Below, piece by piece: positions 1 to 10,466 of a stretch of DNA of 64,000 bases. Position numbers and translations under genes: made by a program. The notes under the pieces were generated by a model. The model had not been told where the DNA came from and ran no database searches. It saw only the letters and a program-made list of their open reading frames with translations. Location of the stretch: positions 62,001 to 126,000 of the forward strand of contig CBFFRP010000128.1 in assembly GCA_965644295.1 (NCBI GenBank), written 5' to 3'. This stretch comes from Paraphysomonas bandaiensis. Taxonomy: Eukaryota > Chrysophyceae. The stretch's first letter is position 1, and the number at the start of each line of letters is the position of its first letter.

Positions 1-68
1 CAAATCAAGGTGATTTCTTCTACAATGTGTTGAAGCAACCTTCTCTCACATGTTTGTCATTCGCAGCA
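1..68 (+). repeat. Left arm of a 68-bp perfect inverted repeat (partner 3149-3216)
   Basis: Bases 1-68 are the exact reverse complement of 3149-3216. Identity stops after base 68; the left limit is the window edge, so the repeat may be longer. The right copy lies directly upstream of, and touches, the start codon of the gene at 1464-3149. The left copy lies 10 bp upstream of the transposase reading frame at 79. Both copies therefore sit in 5' flanks, pointing toward each other's gene. Confidence 0.9.
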
Positions 69-78
69 CCATATTTAC

Positions 79-1152
79 ATGTATTCCGAGGCTTTCCGTC
101 TTTTAATTTTGGATGTGTTTGATCACTCTCTGGAAATCACAAATTCTGTGGCCGCATCACTAGATCATATATACGAGAAATACGATGTGTCCCAAAGCAC
201 AGTTAGAAGGTGGTTGGACAAATATCTGGACACTGGATCAGTTAAACCAGAGTCTTCACACCATTCGCACCACACTGTCATTTCACTCGAGCATATCAAT
301 TTTGTTAAAGAGTTGCTGGCAGAAAATTCAACTTATTCCAACGAAGAATTATGCGAAAAGGTTTTTAATGTGTACGGCGTGGCGTACTTGGAGCACCAAA
401 TGAAGCATGCCATGAACACTGAGGGCTATACCGTAAAAGTTTGTCAAAGAATTTCCCACAACAGAAATGAGGGCTTGAGGCGTTACTATAAGAATAATTT
501 GGCCCGATCATTGGATGAAATTCCAGCTCGCTGCTATGCTGTTGTGGACGAATCACATCTCCAGCCGGCAGAAGTTCTACGCCGATATGGGCGTTCACCA
601 CATGGCTACCCTGCCTTCGTGAGTGGTGATGTTATAGGCCACTTCAATCCCCAAGTTAGTTGTTGTGCCATTGCTGCAATGTCTATCGAAGGAGTTTTTG
701 CTGTTACTGTACACGAAGAAAATGTTGATCATAATACATTTCTAGATGCCCTAGAACATGACATCTTTCCCCACATGAACCCTTTTCCTGGGGATCGCAG
801 TGTGCTGCTCATGGATAATGCTTCGACGCACGTGAAGATAGATATTTATAATATGTGTGCAGAATTCGGCGTGATGGTTGTGTTTCTCCCCCTTATTCTT
901 ATGATTTTTCACCAATTGAACCCGTATTTCATCTTGCCAAAGCGCACATTAGAAAGAAGTGGGGAATTATGTACGCATATAAACCACTTGCAGCTCAACT
1001 ACATGAAGCTTTGTGGTCATGCTGTACTGCCGAAACTGCGTGCAATTTATTCAATCGAGTGGATATTACCGTTACTTGGAAAGAACAGTGCGAAGCCTGT
1101 AACTATTGATCATTTGCAGATTATACTCTATACTCTACTCACTAGTTACTAA
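79..1152 (+). pseudogene. Broken IS630/Tc1-mariner-like DDE transposase
   Basis: The frame from 79 carries an N-terminal helix-turn-helix region (VSQSTVRRWLDKY near residue 36) and two catalytic aspartates in YAVVDESHL and VLLMDNASTH. The third catalytic block, PPYSYDFSPIE, lies in another frame (from about 890 to 1109), so there is a one-base shift within the C-run at about 890-896. The motif order D, D, and D/E after PxSxDxxPIE is that of the IS630/Tc1-mariner transposase superfamily. Downstream of the shift, the open frame to 1152 is unlikely to be functional protein. It is a degraded transposase, not a host gene. No terminal inverted repeats of its own were found, although the 68-bp inverted repeat at 1-68 lies just upstream. 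Confidence 0.8.
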
Positions 1153-1463
1153 TATAGATGTACTGATGATTGAATGTGATATGCTTGCTACTACTTCGTG
1201 ATAGAATATGATTAATTATACGCAATAGATTCAAGTAATATTAATAAATCAAAAAAACAAAATTTTGAAAAGTTTGTGGAGAATTTAAAATATCAGTTCA
1301 TACAGTTGCATACTAAGAAGAAAAAAGAAAATCGGTTAGTGAGTCTAAACCTAAATTTCGATGCATCGGAGCGTATGTGTTAAATTCATCCAAAAATTAC
1401 CAAGATTCGAAATAAATAATAAATGAGACCCGGCAGATAACGATTGACTGCAATCTGTTCTAT
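1153..1463. other. Non-coding, AT-rich spacer
   Basis: About 310 bp between the transposase remnant and the stop codon of the convergent minus-strand gene. It has poly-A-rich runs, and no gene or structured element was recognised. Confidence 0.6.
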
Positions 1464-3149
1464 TTAGTAAGGGTCGGCAGGATAAGGAATTTCATACTCG
1501 GCCTCATATGCTATCCACTCACCCCTCTCATCCTTTCGCATTCCTTCTCCCCAGGCAAATCGCTGTTGGCGATAACGCGATGCATAATCAAAATCCCTGT
1601 GGCCGTGGTAATATTCTGGCGGGTAGCCATACAGCATGTGATGCGGATAATGCCGAGGAGCAGATCCCTGTGGGTAATACGGAGGAAGCTGCTGCTGAAA
1701 AGGAAAACCCCCAGTTGGATAAATAGGAGGGGGGTATACCCCGTAGGGCGATGGTCCACAGTCTGGTGGAAGGGGAAAAGGGACACCAAAAGAAGGGCCA
1801 CTACTTCCAGCAGGGGGAACACCAATTGGGATAGGCCAACCTTGTGCTGGAACACCTGGAGGAGCTGGTAGAGCAGGGGGCGGTGGTGGTGGCGGGTGTG
1901 GTCCTATTCGAACCGACGAGAATATGATATTTTCACGGGCTGCAGGTATTGGCTTATTACCCCCCTTGAGGTCACTATATTTTGGGAAGCCTTGACCCAT
2001 CCAATCCAACTTGAGAACCCATGTATCGAGTGTCGGGTCATACTCCAACGGGTCTTCAGCTGCACGTTCTTCACCTTCTAGGGTACTAAAGTATTCACAT
2101 AAGTATGTTCTTAACTGCGAGTAGCTCTTTACTTTCTTGCCCTCGGGAAGCTCGAGTAGATCTTTCAATTTGCTATCAGAAATCAAATCTTTCTTGCTCC
2201 AAGCTTTGGCACGACATCGCTCGATATGCAAGCGATTCCTTTGTGCTTCCAAATGACTCGATGTGTCCGCCGCATCATGTTCACTGGCGGTTGAAAGCTT
2301 AAGACCTGATTGACCACCGTGACCAAATCCTCTCTGCTTGCGGATACCACTTTGCATACTTTTTGGAGGATTAAGCTCGAAGAGTCTTTGACCCTCTTCA
2401 CTGCACTCGGTCATGGCTTCTTTCATTGCCGGTGACCAGTACGTGTTCATATCATTTCCTGGACGATGATTCAGGCCAACTTTGAAATATTTTGAGTGCA
2501 TGTATTTACAGAGGGGAAGATCATTCTGTTTATGTTTAACAAGCGCAAGGGAAGAATCAACAAAGCTGAGCTGTCTCTGTAGTATCACATCGTCTGGGCA
2601 ATTTTGGAACGGGACACCAGCAATCACCACATAGTGGGAAGCGTTTTCCCGACAACACTTCCTATCGTGATCTGTCTGGCGTCTAGTGGGAAGTAACGGT
2701 ATGTCCAATTCTCCATCGGGAGGGATCATGTGGAAATTACCAATGATACCAGAACTTGTTGCAGTTCGAACAGTAATACCTCTGCTGAAGTCTATCCTGA
2801 GTTGGTCGTTGAAGTCTGATAGTGGTGGCAATAACTTTTGATTATACGCTTGCCTCGCTACGCCCTCAACGAGTGCATGCAAGAATGCATGACCTTTGAC
2901 ACGCCAGATATTACTATCGTCTTCAAAAAGATTACCTCCTGGAATCTAAAAAAAATGTTATATTAAAACATCTTTAGCAGTAATTGCAGTAATTCTCACC
3001 CAAATCGTTAATTGGTCTGTCGAAGAAGTTAACTCGGACCGATTTACAGAGAATGCCTGTGCTTCCTCTCGAAATTTAGTCAAAGCGACAATTTTTACTC
3101 GCACCCACAGACCTTCTTCTATTTCAGAGTTTTGGCTGTCTGATGACAT
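1464..3149 (-). CDS. Proline-rich protein of unknown function
   Basis: Two exons: 3000-3149 (start codon 3147-3149) and 1464-2945, joined in phase 0 across a 54-bp GT-AG intron, giving about 543 residues. I do not recognise the family. The N-terminal two thirds look globular (for example NIWRVKGHAFLHALVEGV, then a basic/Gly segment GIRKQRGFGHGG). From about residue 390 the protein becomes low-complexity: a run of eight or more prolines, then repeated Pro/Tyr/Gly tracts ending in PYPADPY. Such tails are common in RNA-binding and nuclear scaffold proteins, but that is only a hint. The 5' flank is the right copy of the 68-bp inverted repeat. The gene is divergent from the E2-like gene at 3682. 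Confidence 0.75.
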
Positions 3150-3216
3150 GCTGCGAATGACAAACATGTGAGAGAAGGTTGCTTCAACACATTGTAGAAG
3201 AAATCACCTTGATTTG
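3149..3216 (-). repeat. Right arm of the 68-bp inverted repeat
   Basis: Exact reverse complement of 1-68. It forms the immediate 5' flank (5'UTR or promoter) of the minus-strand gene starting at 3149. The unit ends at the first base of the start codon. Confidence 0.9.
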
Positions 3217-3394
3217 CAGTGCTTATCATGGTAATTGTGGGTTTATGGTACTGTTTAATGTAGGTGAGCAAGTTTTGTAATCGCGATCAAAGAAGATTGA
3301 AGAAGAGAGAAAAAAAAGTTTTTTTCACACCCGCTCTCCCTCACAATAGCAGTTGCAGTTCTTTGACGTATGTCATTTGTTCTGTAGTTGAATG

Positions 3395-3404
3395 TACTGC
3401 TGTG
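3395..3404 (+). promoter_or_regulatory. Divergent-promoter motif, copy 1 (TACTGCTGTG)
   Basis: One mismatch from TACTGCTGTA. It lies between the divergent starts at 3149 (minus) and 3682 (plus). See the finding on the shared motif. Confidence 0.4.
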
Positions 3405-3681
3405 GTTCTATTATTGCAGCTGCCAATCAATGAGTGTATAGGTACAAGTATGGGTGGTCTGTACACGTATATCCAGCTCTCTGTATGAATGTATGTATAC
3501 ACGAGTCAAGCTCAGAGTGTTCTGTGTACATATATATGCATACATATCTGTAAGGAGGGGTCATTATATTGTACTCTAACACACAGCACCCCCACTATCT
3601 TCCAGTAATGTCTATAACCATTAACCCTCCTACACCTGTCCCTCCATTCCCCCCCTATCACTCCCTGTAGACTCATAAGGC

Positions 3682-4935
3682 ATGAATGTAAAGCGACATA
3701 ACAAACGGGATGTAAAGGACATAAGAGAGGTATATATACATACATAGACTCCCTCTAGTGGTCTGATAGGACTCATATAGATGCTGTATCATGACTTGAA
3801 TTGTTCATCTTCGACTATGACGGCTCGAGTGTTAAGCACACGTACAAGTGAAGAGGGAATGAACGAGAGTAAACTGCAGGTATGCTGCACTATTGCACTG
3901 TACTGTACGGTAGTGTGATTGTCTTATGTGTATTTGTTTTGAAGCTCGATCTGCATGTTTTGGAAGGGCCGTATAAAGGCGGCTCGTTTAGTATAGTCAT
4001 GACAGTTCGACAAGATTACCCCTTCAAAGGTATATATATTCCACTTCTGTACATGTTTATTTATTGTGTGGTGTGTAGCCCCATTACTATATTCGCCGGC
4101 ACCTCTATGGCACCCCAACATTGACCCGCGCACTGGACAGATTCACCTTCCGCTTGAATGGTCGCCAGTTCTGAAGTTGTACTCTGTGGCGTTTGCTGTC
4201 CAGGTAGGCAGTTTCACTTGGTACTCGTCCGTGATGCTCACTCCTCCGTAGCTGATGTTCTTAGAACCAAGTATGGAATGCGTGGTAAATGCAGAAGCGG
4301 GGCGACTTCATCAGTGTAACCCCGCAGAATTTGAGCAGTTCGTACAGTGTCTCTTGCGAGGGGGCGTGCATGGAGGTATTCCTTATCCGGACTACACTGC
4401 TGCATCTCACAGCATCAAATGCCGGAACGTGGTCGAAGATACCGATGGCTCAGACATGGCCATTTCTTCAGATAGTGGGTTCCTGGGTCATATTCATGGA
4501 GAGGAGCCCCAGCATCCCCTGGAACACCCGAACCCCTCCAGATCTCTTGACCTTTACCCAACTACCGATTGGTGTAACACGAAAAACACACTGTTACAGA
4601 AGCGGAAGGCCAATTTCGATCGAGGTAGCAGCAGCGGGGCAAGTGACAGTCTAAGTGTATGTGACGGAGAGGGTACCGATGAAAGCGATGGCGCTGTAGT
4701 AGTAACGAGATATGTGGATGAGCTCTCCCATCTCAGCAGTGTGCGCATATCTGATCCAGAGCGGAACAGGACAGCAACGAATGGATCACCTGCAAATTGG
4801 GTTTTAGGTAGCAATTCTGATAGTACGCTTAGATACAGAGCTGGTCATCAGTGCAAGCTTTTGAGGAGAGCTATAAGTCCGATTGGGTCTGCGGCCTGGA
4901 CGGGTATTCAAGGCCTTTCTCCAAACAATAGTTAA
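3682..4935 (+). CDS. UBC12-like E2 variant with catalytic Cys replaced by His
   Basis: Five exons: 3682-3729, 3781-3879, 3945-4029, 4079-4203, 4252-4935. All introns are GT-AG, 48-65 bp, and the frame is kept throughout (about 346 residues). The N-terminal half follows the ubiquitin-conjugating fold in order: an N-terminal helix (NKRDVKDIRE), the β-sheet block EGPYKGGSF, then YPFKAP, WHPNID, WSPVL and FLEPS...VNAEA. The last blocks resemble NEDD8 E2s, which have HPNID, WKPVL and FLEPNPEDPLNKEAA. At the position of the E2 active-site cysteine (GNVCLN in UBC12) this protein reads GQIHLP, so the catalytic residue is His. The C-terminal 190 residues are Ser/Asp/Gly-rich and unlike any E2. It is probably a non-catalytic E2 variant; a true UBC12 is present at 51395-52114. 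The exact start (3682) rests on the fit to the E2 N-terminal helix. Confidence 0.75.
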
Positions 4936-5524
4936 CTTCCCCTCTGCGGTGGCATATCCTGTCAATATGTTGCATTTAATGCTACCACTCCTTTTGAGTT
5001 TGTTTAGAGCGCGCAGTTTTCGCAAACTGACTACTTGATATTTAAAGTGTGTCTTTTTATGTGTGAGATACACTCTAGCTCGGAGTTCCCGCGTATCTTT
5101 CGATTCGAGTTTAGGATAAAGCTTGTATATATGATATGCGATATTGCATACACTGTGTATCATGTACTAAATTTAAATTGTGTATTGACGATATAAGCGT
5201 TCTCCGACACGTCTTTTGGTATAACGTACTCTCACACTAGGAATACAAAAAACAACTACTATATAGAATATACAACACCCTTATATATGCTATGAGTCTA
5301 TGAATGATAGCGCTTATCTTTTTTCACTTCTCTCTATAAACTATAAACTACTTCAATGACTCCAGAATCCAGCAGTACATGATTCCACTGTTCTTATACC
5401 AACGACAGAAGGGGGTTTTCACGGCACCAAGTTGAAGTGGACAGAGGACAGGCATTTATTAATTTATGTAGTTGTAGAAACGTATTTCAAAGTTGGTGAA
5501 TACCGTAAACTAGTAGTGAATGTC
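4936..5524. other. Intergenic, no gene recognised
   Basis: Between the E2-like gene and the repeat island. AT-rich; no conserved reading frame or obvious repeat was seen. Confidence 0.6.
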
Positions 5525-5703
5525 TGATTATTTAGCAATAGGCGTTGAGACCTTGCATCAATTAGTGGCTAGAAGAATGCTAGTCATACTAGTTAGACCA
5601 CTACCCGTAACTAATCAATACAAACTCTTTTATCCTACTATTTAACGCTACAGAAGCTGCTTGTGCGTCGCCGCAAGCACCAAGGTGCAACCACTTCCGT
5701 TCT
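5525..5703 (-). repeat. Truncated copy of the ~490-bp dispersed repeat
   Basis: Shares a long diverged match with 7505-7690 (TAGCAATAGGCGTT start, CTTGTGCGTCGCCGCAAGC core, CCACTTCCG end) and, in reverse complement, with 21265-21430. It stops where full copies continue into the GAACATCCCGGATG half. Confidence 0.8.
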
Positions 5704-5755
5704 TTTTGTGTGTTATGAGGCTCGCCATGATCGTGTGTCCTGGGACTCACCGGCG

Positions 5756-7203
5756 CTATTGATCTGGGGGTCTCCCTTTGGGATGGGTCTCCATTGGTTT
5801 TGGAGGGGGCTCAGCGTTCTGAATTAGGGTCTTGAGTGCACCTAGTTCCAGATGTGTGGGTTGAGGGTGGTGGGGATTGTTGGGAGGAGGGGTAGGGTTT
5901 GTAGTCTGTGTTACTGTGCTCCTGTGGGGCCGTGGGTGTAGATAGAGTTGTCGAAGCCGTCGGCGTTGTGGAGGTCTGGGCAGTCCAGTGCTCTGTCGGG
6001 TAGGACCTGTGAGGTGTGCACGTGTGTCTGGAGTCGGATACGCTGTGGGGGGTCGTCGTTGGACCCCTAGTAAGCGAAGGACTCTCGGACGTTGTCTTGA
6101 CTGACTGCGTTTCGGACGGGGTCTCAGGAGTAGCCTGGGCGGCCTTTTGGACATGGTGATATAGCGACAACCGCGATCCTGTAACATAAGCTTCGCTGCA
6201 GTGTAAAGCGGTTGCAGGAGATTAATAACCGCTGTTTCTAGGTTCCGTAGACTGTGTGCCGTCAGGTGGTTGTGTATGGCATCTCCGAAGACCGTTTCCA
6301 GTTGGGCTGCTGTGATGGTTCCAGTCCAGTATCTCTCGACCTGTGGGATGGAGGGATTCCAGGCTCTGCTGGAGAGTCTCCGTAGTGCAAATGTGATCCA
6401 GTTGGGTAAGGTCTGAGTTCTCTGTATTTCGTGGAGCACATTTTTATGCGATTGAAATGCAGTTTCCCTTATTTGGGTGATGGATTCATGTGTGCAGTCG
6501 AGGCACATATGTTTTAGGGAATCTAGTCGAAACCCGCAGCCAGAGCATGCGGCTTTGGTCAGCAGGTCAAGCCCCTGTTTGGTTTTGGCCCGGTTCCTCC
6601 CTATGCAGAAAGATTTGTCCCATGTCAGTGCCGTGTTGAGTATTCTTTGGCGTAGATTTGAGCTGAGTTTGTCTTTGGATGCACTGCCATCCGCTTGAGC
6701 TAGTTTGCGCGGGAGGTGTACTCCGCTATTGGTCCAGTAGCCAGGCGCTCGATCAGGATTGTGTCCGTAGCGTTGATCTCTGGTTGAAGTGTAGTTCTCA
6801 AGTGTCCTTAGGTCGCAGAGATCCTGGAAATTAGTAAGGAGTGGGCTAGAGTAGTATGGCCGTCTTGTACTGTGCATACGCCAGTGCCATAATCCAGCAG
6901 TTAGTAAGCGTTCGATGGCACTGTCAATCGCAATTGTACAGACAGTGTAGTTATTTTTTCCAAGGATGCGATCGACTTCATGCCAGTCTTCACCCGCAAC
7001 TGCGTCAGCAATATAGATGCCCTTGTCCTCAAACGTCCACTCCGTTTTTCATCTGTGGTACGTCGTTCGGGATGAGACCTCACCCAGGTCACCTGTCGTT
7101 TGCAATCTCTGCTGGCCGCGATGCTTTCAAGTAGTACCCCTTTTGCACGGTGACCGAGAGCTCTGCGTCTTGTGGAGAGTGCTTCCTCAGTGCGGGTGCA
7201 CAC
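5756..7203 (-). pseudogene. Retroelement fragment: RNase H end plus C-terminal zinc-knuckle region
   Basis: Read on the minus strand, 7203 to about 7045 encodes VTWVRSHPERR. After a frameshift near 7040 another frame gives GIYIADAVAG, a pairing typical of the C-terminal part of a retrotransposon RNase H. This second frame runs into the 5756-6877 open frame. There it has a CxxC...H...C pattern (CSGCGFRLDSLKHMCLDC), as found in the tail of many non-LTR retrotransposon ORF2 proteins. The final 130 residues are basic, Pro/Arg-rich and probably out of frame (an alternative frame at 5811-6170 is Ser/Thr/Pro-rich). No reverse transcriptase domain remains upstream, so this is a 3' fragment. Its element family is not identified. 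Confidence 0.6.
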
Positions 7204-7231
7204 TGCCTGACAGTCTGTGTGGCTTCATACC

Positions 7232-7330
7232 GTAAACTAAAACCCGGTAACCGTTAATGGTAACGAGGTTAATGGGCCATGAATGATAATGCCATTATAA
7301 TAGGAACTGGGCAGCCATTAATGACATTTA
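7232..7330. repeat. Palindromic ATTAATGG-type repeat
   Basis: Contains GGTAACCGTTAATGGTAAC and AATGCCATTATAAT, closely resembling the fold-back at 62394-62461. Probably a small non-autonomous element shared by both loci. Confidence 0.5.
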
Positions 7331-7336
7331 CTGGTG

Positions 7337-8200
7337 CATGCCCTCAACAAAGTCAGAATCGCACCTTTCTGTTGTGTTCTGGGAAACAAGTACCGAAGAT
7401 ATTTCTCCCAGAAATTAACATGAGCCGCGTATATAGTCAGCAGATATTGTTCTGCCGTTCTGCCCACTCATAGCCAAATGCTTGTGTGGTATATTATATT
7501 GAAAGTCTTATTATTAGCAATAGGCGTTAAAAACCTGCACTAACTTAGTAGCTAGATGAATGCTAGACAAACTAGTTAGACCTCTACCTGTAACTAATCA
7601 GTACACACTTTTTTTTATCCTACTATTTAACGCTACGGAAGCTGCTTGTGCGTCGCCGCAAGCACCAAGGTGCGACCACTTCCGCTCTGAGTTCTTAAGG
7701 TGAACATCCCGGATGCTTGACTTCAGCAGGCAGCCCAATACCCCGGTTACCCTTCAGGTGGGCCCTGTCCCGGATGCCCTTGAGGTGGACCCATTCCCGG
7801 ATGCCTGTTTATTCGTCAGGGCCCAAAGACGTCTACACAAGTGACACTTATTGGTGTCCCTTGTACCACACAAGCATTCGGCTATGAGTGGGCAGAAGAA
7901 TATCTGCTGACTATGTTTGCGGCTCACGTTAGTTTCTCAGAGAAATAACTCCGGTACTTATCCCCCAGAACACCACGAAAAGGTGCGAGTCCGACTTTGT
8001 TGAGGGAAGTGGTGCGGGTTGTGAGGCTTGTGTGGTACAAGGGACATTAATTCACTAATTAGTGTCACTTATGTAAACGTCGTTGGACCTAAACGAATGA
8101 ACTGGTATCCAGGACAGGGGACAGATCCCACATCAAGGGTAACGGGCATTGGGATGCCTGCTGAATATATTGTTGACTGGTCCAGATTCCAGATATTATG
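7337..8200 (+). repeat. Plus-oriented repeat copy split by a nested insertion
   Basis: The left piece, 7337-7491, matches 20962-21105 (CCCTCAACAAAGT to GCTTGTGTGGTA). The right piece, 8026-8200, continues the same consensus (TGTGGTACAAGGGACA, then GTGTCACTTATGTA). The two pieces flank a minus-oriented copy at 7492-8025. The 12-bp sequence GCTTGTGTGGTA occurs at both junctions (7480-7491 and 8026-8037), as expected for a target-site duplication. Confidence 0.7.
7492..8025 (-). mobile_element. Near-full-length dispersed repeat copy, nested in another copy
   Basis: About 534 bp, in reverse orientation relative to the copy at 20962-21453. It holds no open frame of note. It includes the CTTGTGCGTCGCCGCAAGC stem-forming block and the CCCGGATGC repeats. 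Probably a non-autonomous transposon or a solo LTR; the class is not determined. Confidence 0.6.
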
Positions 8201-8463
8201 TTCGCCTTAGCAGTAAGTTCTAGGCATGTCCAGCGAATGTAGTATAGATATTTTCAGCACTTACGAGAATATTGGTTATACATGATTTTCACATATAACT
8301 CACATTTATACAGTGCAATCAAATTTCAACGTCAAAATGTGACTTATTAGTATGCATTATGCATTGCGCTTTGATATTAGTTACACAGTATGTACTTCAT
8401 ACAACCAGAAAGCAAACCAAATTCCTGAGCACTACTTCCACTAGCTACATCAGAGGAGGTAGA
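8201..8463. other. 3' spacer after the PP2A gene
   Basis: AT-rich; no gene seen. Confidence 0.5.
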
Positions 8464-9878
<1,415 letters not shown>

Positions 9879-9968
9879 GGTCACACAGGAACTAACCACA
9901 CGGGAACAAGAGGACAGACACTCCACTATAATAAGATACAAATTAAACTAACCTGACAACACATACAA

Positions 9969-9978
9969 TACTGCCGTA
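9969..9978 (+). promoter_or_regulatory. Divergent-promoter motif, copy 2 (TACTGCCGTA)
   Basis: One mismatch from TACTGCTGTA, 91 bp upstream of the PP2A start codon and next to the TATG array. Confidence 0.4.
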
Positions 9979-9985
9979 TACACCT

Positions 9986-10329
9986 GTATGTATGTATGTA
10001 TGTTGTATGTATGTATGTATGTATGTATGTATGTATGTATGTATGTATGTATGTATGTATGTATGTATGTATGTATGTATGTATGTATGTATGTATGTAT
10101 GTATGTATGTATGTATGTATGTATGTATGTATGTATGTATGTATGTATGTATGTATGTATGTATGTATGTATGTATGTATGTATGTATGTATGTATGTAT
10201 GTATGTATGTATGTATGTATGTATGTATGTATGTATGTATGTATGTATGTATGTATGTATGTATGTATGTATGTATGTATGTATGTATGTATGTATGTAT
10301 GTATGTATGTATGTATGTATGTGTGTATA
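9986..10329. repeat. TATG tetranucleotide microsatellite, ~85 units
   Basis: Pure (TATG)n from about 10005 to 10322, with one interruption near 10001-10004 and a degenerate right edge. It lies in the head-to-head promoter between PP2A and the PHD gene. The array is open in several frames only because of its composition. Confidence 0.98.
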
Positions 10330-10466
10330 GGCAGGTAGGTCTATGTATGGGTGTGTATGTATCAGTATATAGTACCATGACTTGTTAGATGTCATAACTC
10401 CCCCATCACACCATATCATCTCCTCCCCCTCTCCTCTTCTTATCCACATCTACTCAATCCCTTATC

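Noticed and set aside
9988-10388. Long open frames of MYVC or IHTY repeats in the microsatellites (also 23050-23404, 31022-31510, 35399-35834)
   Set aside because: They are open only because a 4-bp repeat without stops reads through in several frames on both strands.
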